The position numbers and the translations under genes were made by a program. The notes beneath the pieces were generated by a model. The model saw only the letters and a program-made list of their open reading frames with translations, was not told the origin of the DNA and ran no database searches. A DNA stretch of 64,000 nt from Actinomadura terrae (GTDB taxonomy: Bacteria; Actinomycetota; Actinomycetes; Streptosporangiales; Streptosporangiaceae): positions 372,001-436,000 of the forward strand of contig NZ_JAICDG010000004.1 of NCBI RefSeq assembly GCF_022751215.1, written 5' to 3'. Shown here piece by piece: positions 43,336 through 52,114 of this stretch; the stretch's first letter is position 1, and every line of letters starts with the position of its first letter.

Positions 43336-43362
43336 TGGGGGTGGGGTGGGGTGGGGTGGACG
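43336..43362 (+). repeat. GGGGT tandem tract (G-quadruplex-prone)
   Basis: Four consecutive GGGG(T) units occur on the plus strand, preceded by a fifth G. The tract lies in a 370-bp stretch (43185-43550) with no supported gene. Confidence 0.7.
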
Positions 43363-43663
43363 GGGCGGGCTTTCGATGCCGTAGGGGTCGGTGCCGTCGA
43401 GGTATTGGAGGTGGTGGACGGGGAAGTCCGACAGGTCCGCGAGGAGGGATCTGTCGCAGCCCCATTCGGGCTTCCGGGCTGTCGCCGTCCGGGGACGGGG
43501 CGCGCCAGGCGCGGTGGGGTGAGCCGTTGCGGGCGAGGAAGTCGGCTACTCGGGGGCTGCCCTGGTGGAATTCCTGGGCGGTGCTGCCGCCGTAGGCGCC
43601 GTGCTGGAAGCGGCCTGCCTGCTCGGACAGGCGCAGGCCCTCGCGCGAGTCGTCGGGGTGGGG

Positions 43664-44282
43664 TCAGACGAACGTGTGCGCCCGGGGCAGCTCGACGAGC
43701 CGTCCGTCCGGGGCCGTTCGGGTGAGTTCACGCGCCCACTTCTCGGTGAGGAGCCGGTCCTCGCGGCCCCGCAGGAGGAGGACGGGGACGGGGATTCCCG
43801 CCAGGACGTCCTCAAGGTGGTCATTGAGGGGTCGGCGCGCAGTCATTCCGGTCGGTGCGCATGGCTGAGATCGTCTGGCTTGGGCGGGGCGTTGAGCCGC
43901 CATCGGGCCAGCAGCCGGGGGATCGAGCGTCCGATCGGATCGATGGAGGGCTGGCCAGCGCCAACGCGACTGTCGCGTCTGGACGCTGGGCGGCGGCCTG
44001 CCGCTGTTGTGCCCGGCCACGATCACCGGGCCGAGATCGGCGGCGTCCAGCCATTCCGTCACGGAGTCGCCGTACTGCGGGATGTCGAGCTCGTGCGGTG
44101 GATCGCCGCTGGCGGCGAGGCCCGGCGGCGCGTGGCCAGTGCCCCACGCAGGCCAGCGCGGGGCACGAGGTAGTTCGACACCGCCGTTCCCTGGACCAGG
44201 GCGAACTCCGGGACACCCGCCACGGACTCGCCATTGGTCCGCGCCCGCATCCGGCCGTGCGGCAAGTCCCGGTAGGACACTT
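43664..44282 (-). pseudogene. Alpha/beta hydrolase gene broken by frameshifts
   Basis: Homologous segments are spread over three minus-strand frames. The first is MSYRDLPHGRMRARTNGES with ALVQGTAVSNYLVP (44280 to about 44170). The second is DIPQYGDSVTEWLDAADLGP and VIVAGHNSGR (about 44090-44010). The last is VPVLLLRGREDRLLTEKWA with the histidine in LPRAHTFV (about 43780-43667). The nucleophile segment reads GHNSG rather than GHSSG. At least two frameshifts separate the parts, so no intact hydrolase can be made. Confidence 0.7.
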
Positions 44283-44373
44283 CGAACCGGTCGGGCGCCC
44301 TCGGATGATTGATGTCCGTGGCCGCCCATTACTTAAGCAGTCCAGGGAATGCTCGTGTTGGTTTACGCGGACG

Positions 44374-44613
44374 TCAGCCGGTCAGGCGGCGGCGCAGGAA
44401 GTCCTTGCCCTGCTCCGCGCCCTTGCGGCTTTCGGCCTGGGCGCGGCGGAACAGGTCGGCCAGTTCGTCGTCGCCGTCGCGTTCGGCGTCGGCGATGTAG
44501 GTCTCCAGCCGCAGGACGTTGCTCAAGCACTGCTCGACGAACCAGACCAGGTTGTAGTCCTTGTCCTTGGTACCGGTAACCCCGCCTGTTTCCTGCTCGT
44601 GTGCCGAGCCCAT
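44374..44613 (-). CDS. Small helical protein, 79 aa
   Basis: The product is soluble and helical (WFVEQCLSNVLRLETYIADA, DDELADLFRRAQAESRKGAE) and resembles small conserved actinobacterial proteins of unknown role. The frame has good codon bias and stands alone. It neighbours two other small genes that may be stress-related. Confidence 0.7.
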   Translation of the reverse strand: MGSAHEQETGGVTGTKDKDYNLVWFVEQCLSNVLRLETYIADAERDGDDELADLFRRAQAESRKGAEQGKDFLRRRLTG

Positions 44614-44746
44614 CGGTCTTCACCGCCTTCTGTCTCAGGTTTTGGCGGCCCTTACCCGTCCGGCCGTGTCTCATGCTCGTCTCCGCGGAGTGCCTGGTGG
44701 AGCGCGGTGCGGCAGCGGCGCTGGACGGAAGGCGCGCTGAGCGGGG

Positions 44747-45004
44747 TCAGGTCTGGCGGTGGCGTTTGGAGCCGGGGACGCCGTAGCCGGGCTTGGGCTG
44801 GGGCGAGCTCGGCTGCTGCTTGCCCTTGTGGATGTCTTCCAGCCGCTCCGTGTGGTGGTGCCGGTCGTGCTTGGGCTTGGTGTGCGGCTGCTTGGAGGCT
44901 CCCCTGGTCACGTGCTCGGCGCTCGGCGTGGAACCGGCGGCCCGTGCCTCCCTCGCCTTGGCGCGGCGCTGGACCTCGTTCCCCTCCATCTTCTTGCCCG
45001 GCAT
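44747..45004 (-). CDS. Small basic hydrophilic protein, 85 aa
   Basis: The ATG at 45004 follows a ribosome binding site (GGAGGTGA, about nine bases upstream). The product is very rich in lysine, arginine, histidine and proline (KPKHDRHHHTERLED) and probably unstructured. Similar short proteins are common in actinomycetes. No function known. Confidence 0.6.
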   Translation of the reverse strand: MPGKKMEGNEVQRRAKAREARAAGSTPSAEHVTRGASKQPHTKPKHDRHHHTERLEDIHKGKQQPSSPQPKPGYGVPGSKRHRQT

Positions 45005-45160
45005 GGGTGTTCACCTCCGCCTAGTCGAATGCGGCCAAAACCAGCCCATACCCGCGAAGTCCCAGGTGAACCGGGTGGTTCGGTCGTTTGGACGGCGGCC
45101 GGCGCGGGCAGTCTCGGCAGGGCGGCGCCACGGCACGGAGCGAGGCGGGGGGAGATCATT

Positions 45161-45487
45161 GTGAGACTCGCTGACACGCGGCAGATCAAGGAAGTGCTCG
45201 GGGACCTGGCGTTTCCGGCGAGCAAGCAGGGGATCGTGCAGCATGCGCACGGGAGGGTGCCCGGGACGCGGGCCGAGCGGGCGCTGTCGTCGCTGCCGCT
45301 CGGCACCTACGGGAGCGTGGGCGAGGTCGTGCGCTCGCTCCCGATCGACCCGGACCCGGAGCGCAGCCCGTCCGAGCAGGACCATCAGCGCAGGCACCAC
45401 AACAAGCCCGGCCTCGCCGAGCACATGCGGCACACGGAGCGGTCGCCCATCGAGGACGAGCTCCACCGCGGGGACGAGAGCCCCTGA
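45161..45487 (+). CDS. DUF2795 protein
   Basis: The GTG at 45161 is preceded by GGGGGGAGA and gives 108 aa. RQIKEVLGDLAFPASKQGIV and LPLGTYGSVGEVVRSLP are typical of DUF2795, a small family proposed to bind nucleic acid or protein. The C-terminal 40 residues are charged and histidine-rich (DQHRRHH-like). Confidence 0.8.
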   Translation: MRLADTRQIKEVLGDLAFPASKQGIVQHAHGRVPGTRAERALSSLPLGTYGSVGEVVRSLPIDPDPERSPSEQDHQRRHHNKPGLAEHMRHTERSPIEDELHRGDESP

Positions 45488-45503
45488 CCTGCCGCTGGGC
45501 TGG

Positions 45504-46238
45504 TCAGGCGTTCGCGGCCAGGCGGAAGCCGATGCCGACCGCGGCCAGGTCGGTGTCGTAGGCGGCGTGACGGCGGGCGCACCGGGCGAGGTCGCGGTCG
45601 TGGACGTAGGCTCCGCCCCGGGTGATGTGCGGGTCGGCCGCCCAGTGCTCGACCGGGGGAACCTCGGCGGGTGCGCCCGGGTAGGGGGCGTAGAGGGTCG
45701 ACGTCCACTCGTCGACGTTTCCGGCCATGTCGAGCACGCCGAACGGGCTCGCGCCGCTGGGCAGGGATCCGACTGGGAGGGTCTGCCCGACGCCCATGTC
45801 CACCAGGTTCGCCAGGCCCGTGCGGTACTCGTCGCCCCAGGGGAACTCGCGTGTGTCATCTCCGCGCGAGGCCCGTTCCCATTCGTCCTCTGTGGGGAGT
45901 CGAATGTCCTCGCCCAGGCGTTCGGTTAGCCAGCGGCAGTAGGTGTTCGCGTCCGCCCAGCTCACGCCGGTAACGGGATGGTCCGGGCCTGGGGCGTCCG
46001 GTACGTGGCGTCCGGTGTCGGTGGCGAACGGCGTCCATTCGGCGACCGTGACCGTGGTCCGGGCGATCCGGAAGGCCGGGACGTGGATGGCGGCGCGCGG
46101 AGCCTCCTTCACGAACCACTCGATCGGAACCCCGGTGTCGGCGTAGGCCTCGGCGACCTTCGGCACGTCGCCGGTCGGGGTTCCCCGCTGCACCACACCG
46201 GCCGGAATGGGAACCCAGTCCACGGGCCCGATGCCCAT
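45504..46238 (-). CDS. Formylglycine-generating-enzyme (SUMF1) family protein, atypical
   Basis: The 244-aa protein has the family core: WVPIPAGVVQRGTPTGDVP, ARTTVTVAEWTPFATDTG, HPVTGVSWADANTYCRWL, RLPTEDEWERASRG, FGVLDMAGNVDEWTS and the closing VGIGFRLAA. Authentic formylglycine-generating enzymes have two copper-binding cysteines near RGGSxxC-x4-C. Here the segment is RGGAYVHDRDLARCARR, with only the second. It is therefore probably not a sulfatase-maturing enzyme; other SUMF1-fold proteins include EgtB-like enzymes and DGR target proteins. No sulfatase gene is in the window. Confidence 0.88.
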   Translation of the reverse strand: MGIGPVDWVPIPAGVVQRGTPTGDVPKVAEAYADTGVPIEWFVKEAPRAAIHVPAFRIARTTVTVAEWTPFATDTGRHVPDAPGPDHPVTGVSWADANTYCRWLTERLGEDIRLPTEDEWERASRGDDTREFPWGDEYRTGLANLVDMGVGQTLPVGSLPSGASPFGVLDMAGNVDEWTSTLYAPYPGAPAEVPPVEHWAADPHITRGGAYVHDRDLARCARRHAAYDTDLAAVGIGFRLAANA

Positions 46239-46387
46239 GCTTCACCTCCGCTGACAGGCACCATCAGGGTTGATCATGATTGCATCGGCGGGCGGGAGCG
46301 TTTCGGGCGGGGGGTGGCACCATCCGGCGGTCGCGGCGGAACGTCATGCGCGCCGCAACACGTGCGGGCTGATGCGGCAGCCGCGCT

Positions 46388-47611
46388 TTATGCGGTTTCG
46401 GGCCAGGGGACGCGTTTCGCGAAGTGCAGCCATACGGTGAATGTCATGAGGACGGCCGCTATTCCGCCGAGCACCATGACGGTCGAGGGAGAGAAATTGT
46501 CCACGGTTATGCCTCCGACAAGTGCGCCTGTGGAGAGGGTCGCCTGGAAGGAGGCTGTGAAGAGTACGGAGGCCGCTTCGGGGGCGTGCGGCGCGGATTT
46601 GGCGAACCAGGTCTGGGAGCAGACCGGGATCGTTCCATAGCCGATTCCCCAGAGGACGAGCAAGGCCAGCGCTCCCGCGTCCCACCTGCCGAGGACGGGC
46701 AGCAGCAGCGTCGCGCAGGCGATCATCCCGGCGGCGATCCCGAACGTGGCGCGCGGGAAGCGTCCCACGAGCGAGCCGCCCACGAAGTTGCCGGCGATGC
46801 CGGCCGCCCCGTACGTCAGCAGGAACACCGTGATCATGCTGGAACTCACGTGCGTGACCTGCTCCAAGAAAGGGGTGACGTAGGTGTAAGCCCCGAAGTG
46901 CGCCATCACGATCAGGAACGTCAGGAGGAGCCCGACCCTGGTGTTGGTGCCGCGGAACATGCCGCGCAGGACGTTCAGGCGGGTGGCCCGCTCGGCCGGC
47001 AGACTCGGGACGAACGCCAGCGTGGCTGCGAGGACGGCCGAGGTCAGCACGCCCATGACCACGAAGCTCACACGCCATCCGGCGAGGTCGCCGACGAGGG
47101 TGCCGGCGGGCACGCCGAGCACCGAGCCGAGCGGGACGGAGGAGAAGATCACCGCGGTCGCCCGGGTGACCGACCCGGGCGGCACGAGCCGGTCGGCGAG
47201 TCCGGCCGCGATCGACCAGAAGCCGCCGATGGTGATGCCGACCAGCACGCGGGAGAGCAGCATCACCCAGAAGGCGGGCGCGGCGGCGGCGAGGAGGTTC
47301 GCGGCGGCGAGCAGGGCCATGAAGGCGCACAGCATCACCCGCCGGTCGAGCCGCGCGGTCGCGACCGTGAGCGTGGGCGCGGACACGGCGGCGAGATATC
47401 CCGGCGTGGTCATCATCAGACCGGCCGTTCCGTCCGAGATCGTGAAACTGGATCCGATCGAAGTCAGCAGGCCGATCGGGAGGATCTCGGTGGTGACGAT
47501 CGAGAATATCCCCATCATGACCGTGACGACGGCCAGCCAGCCCAGCAATGGCGATCGTTCCGTTACGGGAGGGCCGTCGACGGTCGTGGTCGCTGCGGAC
47601 ATGGCATCCAT
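46388..47611 (-). CDS. MFS transporter, DHA1 type
   Basis: This 407-aa protein has twelve hydrophobic segments in two halves of six. The motif near the loop after helix 2 is VATARLDRRVMLCAFMALLA, a degenerate form of the DHA1 motif A, and WSIAAGLADRLVPPGSVTRA and LGSVLGVPAGTLVGDLAGWR are typical of chloramphenicol/arabinose-efflux-type transporters. The substrate is unknown. M4 is an alternative start. Confidence 0.9.
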   Translation of the reverse strand: MDAMSAATTTVDGPPVTERSPLLGWLAVVTVMMGIFSIVTTEILPIGLLTSIGSSFTISDGTAGLMMTTPGYLAAVSAPTLTVATARLDRRVMLCAFMALLAAANLLAAAAPAFWVMLLSRVLVGITIGGFWSIAAGLADRLVPPGSVTRATAVIFSSVPLGSVLGVPAGTLVGDLAGWRVSFVVMGVLTSAVLAATLAFVPSLPAERATRLNVLRGMFRGTNTRVGLLLTFLIVMAHFGAYTYVTPFLEQVTHVSSSMITVFLLTYGAAGIAGNFVGGSLVGRFPRATFGIAAGMIACATLLLPVLGRWDAGALALLVLWGIGYGTIPVCSQTWFAKSAPHAPEAASVLFTASFQATLSTGALVGGITVDNFSPSTVMVLGGIAAVLMTFTVWLHFAKRVPWPETA

Positions 47612-47776
47612 TTCTGTGGTTTCTCGTCAATGGCCGTACGCATCAGTACAGCAGTCGCCAAAGAGGGGTGTCTGGCAGGTTCGCGACACCAACGTCCAGC
47701 GGTTCATGGGGTGATTGGTATTTGTGGCGTGGGGCCGATGGATGGGGGAAGCCCGGTGCCCGCGCGGTCGTAAGGG

Positions 47777-48161
47777 CGATGCGGTCGTCGCGGCCGTGGC
47801 GTTCGTCCTGGATCTCGCCGAGCTGCTGGTTCGCGCGGTCGACGATGCCCCCGCGTCCCGGATCGTCGTGGTCGCGGCGGGAGCGTGACGGCCGGGGCGC
47901 TGATGGTGCGGCGGCGGCATCCCGTGGTCACGCTCGCCGTCGACGTGCCGAGGGGCATGCTCGCCGGGTCGTGGAGCGACTCGATCAGCACCGTGTCCCT
48001 TGTCGCCCTCTACAGCGCCGGCCGGTACCTGCCCGGCGGCCGGGGGCGCCGCCGTCGCGCCGCTGGCGGTCCCGGTCGCCGTCCGGACGGGTGCCGACCG
48101 GCTGGCGGACGAGCTGCTCACGAACGGCCTGGTCGTGGTCGTGAGGAAGACCGGCCTCTGA
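47777..48161 (+). pseudogene. Histidine kinase N-terminal remnant
   Basis: Three frames together give AFVLDLAELLVRAVDDAPA (47777 onward), MVRRRHPVVTLAVDV and TVSLVALYSAGRYLPGGR (47885-48050), then VRTGADRLADELLTNGLVVV (48059-48161). The first two resemble the membrane-sensor start of NarL-type histidine kinases, with RRRHP and the LYSAGRY-type helix. No kinase core is present. It is interpreted as a decayed or internally deleted gene. Confidence 0.45.
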
Positions 48162-48286
48162 CCGCGTAAGGAGGGAGGTCGGCAGCTGGAGATCATGTCT
48201 CCTGAAACGCTCGTCCGCAAGCCGGACATTCTCCGACCGTCGGGCACGCGGCGTCCCCTCCGGGGCGCCCGCCGAGAGGAGATGGC

Positions 48287-48877
48287 TTGGGACACGAACG
48301 CTCGGCCCGGTTCGAGGAGCTGTACGAGGCTCATCTCGGGCACGTCACCGGCTACGTGCGGCGGCGGACGGGCGACGCCGACGACGCCGCCGACGTGATC
48401 GCCGAGACCTTCCTGGTCGCCTGGCGCCGCCTCGACGACGTCCCGCCGGGGGACGAGGCGCGCTTCTATCTCTACGGCGTCGCCCGCCGGACGCTGGCGA
48501 ACCTGCACCGGGGCCAGCGAAGGCGCCGGGACCTGACCACGAGGATCGGGCAGCAGCTCGCCGCCGACCTCGCGTCGGCACCGGCTCCGGAACCGGACCG
48601 TCCCGAGATCGGCGCGGCCTTCCGCGCGCTGCCGGACGGCGACCGGGAACTGCTCGGCCTCGCGTCCTGGGAGGGGCTCGACAACGGACAGATCGCCACC
48701 GTGCTCGGGGTGAGCCGCAACGCGGTGCGGGTCCGGCTGCACCGGGCCCGCCGCCGGTTCACCCGCGAGCTGGAACGCCGGGGGATCTCCCGAGAGGTCG
48801 CCCGCGCGCCCGCCGCGCGGTCCGACCGTCTCGCACCGGACACCCGCGTACCGTCCAGAAAGGCAGAGTCCGCATGA
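48287..48877 (+). CDS. ECF sigma factor
   Basis: The TTG at 48287 follows GAGAGGAG (48274-48281) and gives 196 aa. Region 2 is RFEELYEAHLGHVTGYVRRR with DAADVIAETFLVAWRRLDD (about residues 8-50), and region 4 is about 115-165 (GLDNGQIATVLGVSRNAVRV). The C-terminal tail is basic. The stop overlaps the ATG of the next gene (ATGA at 48874-48877), whose product is a membrane-anchored candidate partner. Confidence 0.9.
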   Translation: MGHERSARFEELYEAHLGHVTGYVRRRTGDADDAADVIAETFLVAWRRLDDVPPGDEARFYLYGVARRTLANLHRGQRRRRDLTTRIGQQLAADLASAPAPEPDRPEIGAAFRALPDGDRELLGLASWEGLDNGQIATVLGVSRNAVRVRLHRARRRFTRELERRGISREVARAPAARSDRLAPDTRVPSRKAESA

Positions 48878-49818
48878 CCCACGACCTCAACTCCCTGATC
48901 CGTCACGCGGCTCCGCTCTCGGACGCCGAGGCCCTGCGCCCGGTGCGCGAGGAGACCCGGCGGGAGCTGCTCGACCGGATCACCCTCGCGGCCACCGGCG
49001 AGGCGGCCCCGGCGCCGGGGCCGCGCCGCCGCCACCGCCGCTGGACGATCGGACTGCCCGTCGCCCTGGGGGCCGCCTGCGCCGTCGCCGTGACGGCCCT
49101 GGTCGTGCAGCCCACCGAGCATGCGCCGAAGCGTCCCGCGTCGTCCCAGAGCGGCAGGGCCGGCGGGTTCGACCCGCAGCCGGTCGCGGCGCTGAGCTTC
49201 ACCAAGCGGAAGGGCTACATCGAGGTCCGGATCAAGGACCCGCTCGCCGATCCGCAGCGCTATGCGAAGGAGTTCGCGGCCCACGGCATGCACGTCAATC
49301 TGACGCTGGTGCCCGCCTCGCCGAGCCTGGTCGGCTCGATCGTCATGCAGGGCGACGACGGCGAGGGCACGGACACGCGCAAGATCCTGCCGATCGAGGA
49401 GGGACGCTGCGTGTCCGGTGGCGGCGGCGACGGGAAGTGCCTGCGCGGGCTGCGCATCCCGATCGGCTACCGCGACAACGCGGATGTCTCGTTCGGCCGC
49501 GAGGCCCGTCCCGGCGAGCAGTACAGCAGCACGGCCAGCGCGTTCGCGCCCGGCGAGGCCCTGCACTGCTTCGACGTCAGGGGGCTCACGGTCGAGCAGG
49601 CGGACCAGCGGCTCAAGCAGCGCAAGGTGACCGCGACGATGTTCCGCTGGGAGGCGAACGGCTACGGCTACAGCGAGCCGCGCGCCAAGCTCCCCGGCAA
49701 CTGGTACGTCACCAACGCCGACCCGTGGGCCCCGGGACAGGTCGTGCTGTCGATCCAGAAGGACCGGCCGGACATCGGGAAAAGTTCCTACAACAAGGCC
49801 CTCTTCAAGGGCTGCTGA
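48874..49818 (+). CDS. Membrane-anchored putative anti-sigma partner
   Basis: The 314-aa protein has a 55-residue cytoplasmic N-terminus (EALRPVREETRRELLDRIT), one membrane segment (about residues 58-80) and a long exported domain. The exported domain contains paired cysteines (GRCVSGGGGDGKCLRG) and no known enzyme signature. Translational coupling to the ECF factor suggests it controls it, as CU044_5270-type proteins are thought to. There is no HxxxCxxC zinc motif. Confidence 0.78.
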   Translation: MTHDLNSLIRHAAPLSDAEALRPVREETRRELLDRITLAATGEAAPAPGPRRRHRRWTIGLPVALGAACAVAVTALVVQPTEHAPKRPASSQSGRAGGFDPQPVAALSFTKRKGYIEVRIKDPLADPQRYAKEFAAHGMHVNLTLVPASPSLVGSIVMQGDDGEGTDTRKILPIEEGRCVSGGGGDGKCLRGLRIPIGYRDNADVSFGREARPGEQYSSTASAFAPGEALHCFDVRGLTVEQADQRLKQRKVTATMFRWEANGYGYSEPRAKLPGNWYVTNADPWAPGQVVLSIQKDRPDIGKSSYNKALFKGC

Positions 49819-49823
49819 CGCCG

Positions 49824-50606
49824 TCACCCGTGGTCAAAGGAGGGGGCGCGGTTCTCGCCGAAGGCGGTGACGCCTTCGGCGAGGTCGCGGCCGGTCAGGC
49901 AGGCCAGGGCGGCTTCGGTCTCCAGGGCGAGGACGCCTTCCAGGTCGCGCTCCCAGCTCTCGCGCAGATGTTGCTTGATCATGGTGACGGGGAGGGGCGC
50001 GGCGGCGGCGATGGTCCGCGCCAGGCGGGCGGCGGTGGCCGCCAGGTCCGGGCCGGGGACGACCCGGCTGACCAGGCCGGCGGTCAGGGCGTCCGGGGCG
50101 TTCAGGGGGTCGCCGGTGAGCAGGAGGTCGAGGGCCCGGCCGTGCCCGACCAGGCGCGGCAGCAGGTAGAGGACGCCGTTGGTCGGATACAGGGCCCTCG
50201 TCGCCTCCGGGAACGTGAACCGCGCCTCGGCGGCGGCGACGCGGATGTCGGACGCGATCGCCAGTTCGGCGCCCAGGCCGACGGCGAGGCCGTTGACGGC
50301 CGCGATGACGGTCTTGGGGAGCGTCGTGAGGCGGCGGGTGAGGTTCTGGAGGTCGGTGACCTGCGCCGCGAGCACCTCGGGGGCGGCCGACAGCCGGTCC
50401 GCCGTCTCGGTCAGGTCGATGCCCGCGCAGAACGCCCGGCCGGTGCCGGTGAGGACGACCGCGCGGACGGCGGCGTCCCGTTCCGCCGCGTCGAGCACCG
50501 CGCCCAGTTCGGTGAGGGTCTGCCGGCGGACGGCGTTGAGCACCTCGGGCCGGTCCAACGTGATCGTCAGGACCGGGCCGGAACGGGTCACCTGGAGGTC
50601 GCTCAT
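49824..50606 (-). CDS. Enoyl-CoA hydratase/isomerase family protein
   Basis: This 260-aa crotonase-fold enzyme has GTGRAFCAGIDLTE for the oxyanion hole and AAVNGLAVGLGAELAIASDI for the second backbone NH. ATRALYPTNGVLYLLPRLVG lies where the catalytic glutamates are found; the second glutamate position reads LYPTNG, so the exact reaction (hydratase, isomerase or hydrolase) is uncertain. Its start overlaps the stop of the acyl-CoA ligase by four bases; it ends the six-gene minus operon. Confidence 0.9.
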   Translation of the reverse strand: MSDLQVTRSGPVLTITLDRPEVLNAVRRQTLTELGAVLDAAERDAAVRAVVLTGTGRAFCAGIDLTETADRLSAAPEVLAAQVTDLQNLTRRLTTLPKTVIAAVNGLAVGLGAELAIASDIRVAAAEARFTFPEATRALYPTNGVLYLLPRLVGHGRALDLLLTGDPLNAPDALTAGLVSRVVPGPDLAATAARLARTIAAAAPLPVTMIKQHLRESWERDLEGVLALETEAALACLTGRDLAEGVTAFGENRAPSFDHG

Positions 50607-52114
50607 CGGGGGTCCTTCCGCATGTCGTGCGCGGCGCCTCGGCCGGTGGGCAGGAGGTGTTTCGCGATCCGCTCGGACGGGGTCATCGGGAACTCCGCCA
50701 CGTACTCCAGGAAGCGGGGCACCTTGAACGGCGCGAGCCGCTCGCGCACGAAGGCGATCAGCTCGGACGGGTCGGTCCGCTCGCTGACCTGCACGAACGC
50801 CTTGACCTCCTCGCCGCGCAGTGCGTCGGGGACGGCGACCACGGCGGCCGCGCGCACGGCCGGGTGCCGCACCAGGACGGCCTCGACCTCGGCCGCCGCG
50901 ACGTTCTCGCCGCCGCGCCGGATCATGTCCTTGCGGCGGCCGACGAGGTGGAAGCGGCCCCGCTCGTCCTGGCGGGCCAGGTCGCCGGTGTAGAGCCAGC
51001 CGTCCCTGATCCGCTCGGCGGTTGCGGCGGGGTCGTTCCAGTAGCCGCGCATCATCGGCTCACCGCGGACGGCGAGCTCCCCGTCCACGATCCGGACCTC
51101 CTTGCCGGGGACCGGCACCCCGACGGCGCCCGACCCCACCGAGGCGGTGTCGTCTACGGGAACGTAGAGGTCGGCGCCGGTCTCCGTCGTCCCGTACGCC
51201 TCGCGCCACGGCACACCCCAGCGTTCTTCCATCGCGGCGTGCAGTTGCGGCACGATGCCCGAGCACAGCACGAGCCGGACGGCGTGGTCGCGGTCGGCCG
51301 CGTCCGGCGGCTGCCGCAGCAGGAACACCGGCATGGTGCCGAGGACGTAGAAGAACGTGACGCCGTGCTCGCGTACCGATTTCCAGAACGTGGAGGCGGA
51401 GAAGCGCGGCAAAATCACCAGGGGGATGCCGGTGAGCAGGCAGAGGACCGTGTTCCACTGGGGGTCCATATAGGAGAACGGCTGCGCGGTGAGGTCGACG
51501 TCGGTCTCCGACACACCGATCATGTCGCGGACGAGTTCGGCCGTCCGCAGCCAGTAGCCGTGGGTGAGGACGCAGCCCTTCGGGAAGCCCGTCGTCCCCG
51601 AGGTGTACTGGATGTTGACGAGGTCGTCCGGGCCGAGCTCGGGCGGGTCGAACGCGGCGGACGCCCGCCCCATCTCGGTTCCGGCGTCGAACGTCCCGGG
51701 GATGGACGGAGCGGGGCCCGCGTCCGCCGGGTCCAGCACCCCCACCTGCTCGACGCCCGCCTGGAGGAGCGCCGCCGCCGCGTCGGGGCCCCCGGCGAGC
51801 GCCGTCCGGGCGCCCGAGTCGCCGATCACATGGGTCAGGTCGGCGCTGCGATAGCCGATGTTCACCGGCACCGCCACCGCGCCGAGGGAGGCGATCGCGA
51901 GCCAGGCGACGGGGAAGCCCGCGCCGTTGGGCATCATCACCGCGACCCGGTCGCCACGTCCGACACCATGGGCGCGCAGGACGTTCGCCAGCCGGGCGGC
52001 GCGCTCGGCGACCTGGCCGACGGTCAGCGTCACCGCGCCGAAGCGCAGCAGCGGACGCTCCGGCGCGGTCGCCGCGCGCCGTCTCAGCAGCGCGCCGAGG
52101 CTGGTCGCGGTCAT
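50603..52114 (-). CDS. Acyl-CoA ligase (AMP-binding, CaiC-like)
   Basis: From the ATG at 52114 the protein is 503 aa. The P-loop-like motif is IQYTSGTTGFPKGC, then YGTTETGADLYVP and YTGDLARQDERGRFHLVGR with the hinge RRKDMIRRGGENV. The A10 lysine motif reads TPSERIAKHLL, so the usual Gly-Lys is Glu-Arg and the catalytic lysine is probably the one in IAK. It would activate a carboxylic acid as its CoA thioester for the hydratase encoded next. The start overlaps the S41 peptidase stop (ATGA). Confidence 0.9.
   Translation of the reverse strand: MTATSLGALLRRRAATAPERPLLRFGAVTLTVGQVAERAARLANVLRAHGVGRGDRVAVMMPNGAGFPVAWLAIASLGAVAVPVNIGYRSADLTHVIGDSGARTALAGGPDAAAALLQAGVEQVGVLDPADAGPAPSIPGTFDAGTEMGRASAAFDPPELGPDDLVNIQYTSGTTGFPKGCVLTHGYWLRTAELVRDMIGVSETDVDLTAQPFSYMDPQWNTVLCLLTGIPLVILPRFSASTFWKSVREHGVTFFYVLGTMPVFLLRQPPDAADRDHAVRLVLCSGIVPQLHAAMEERWGVPWREAYGTTETGADLYVPVDDTASVGSGAVGVPVPGKEVRIVDGELAVRGEPMMRGYWNDPAATAERIRDGWLYTGDLARQDERGRFHLVGRRKDMIRRGGENVAAAEVEAVLVRHPAVRAAAVVAVPDALRGEEVKAFVQVSERTDPSELIAFVRERLAPFKVPRFLEYVAEFPMTPSERIAKHLLPTGRGAAHDMRKDPR

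Noticed and set aside
45504..46238. Authentic sulfatase-maturing enzyme
   Set aside because: One of the two catalytic cysteines is missing and no sulfatase gene is near.
46424..47773. 449-codon plus-strand frame opposite the MFS gene
   Set aside because: The minus strand encodes a clear twelve-helix transporter; the plus frame is rich in charged low-complexity residues typical of an antisense shadow.
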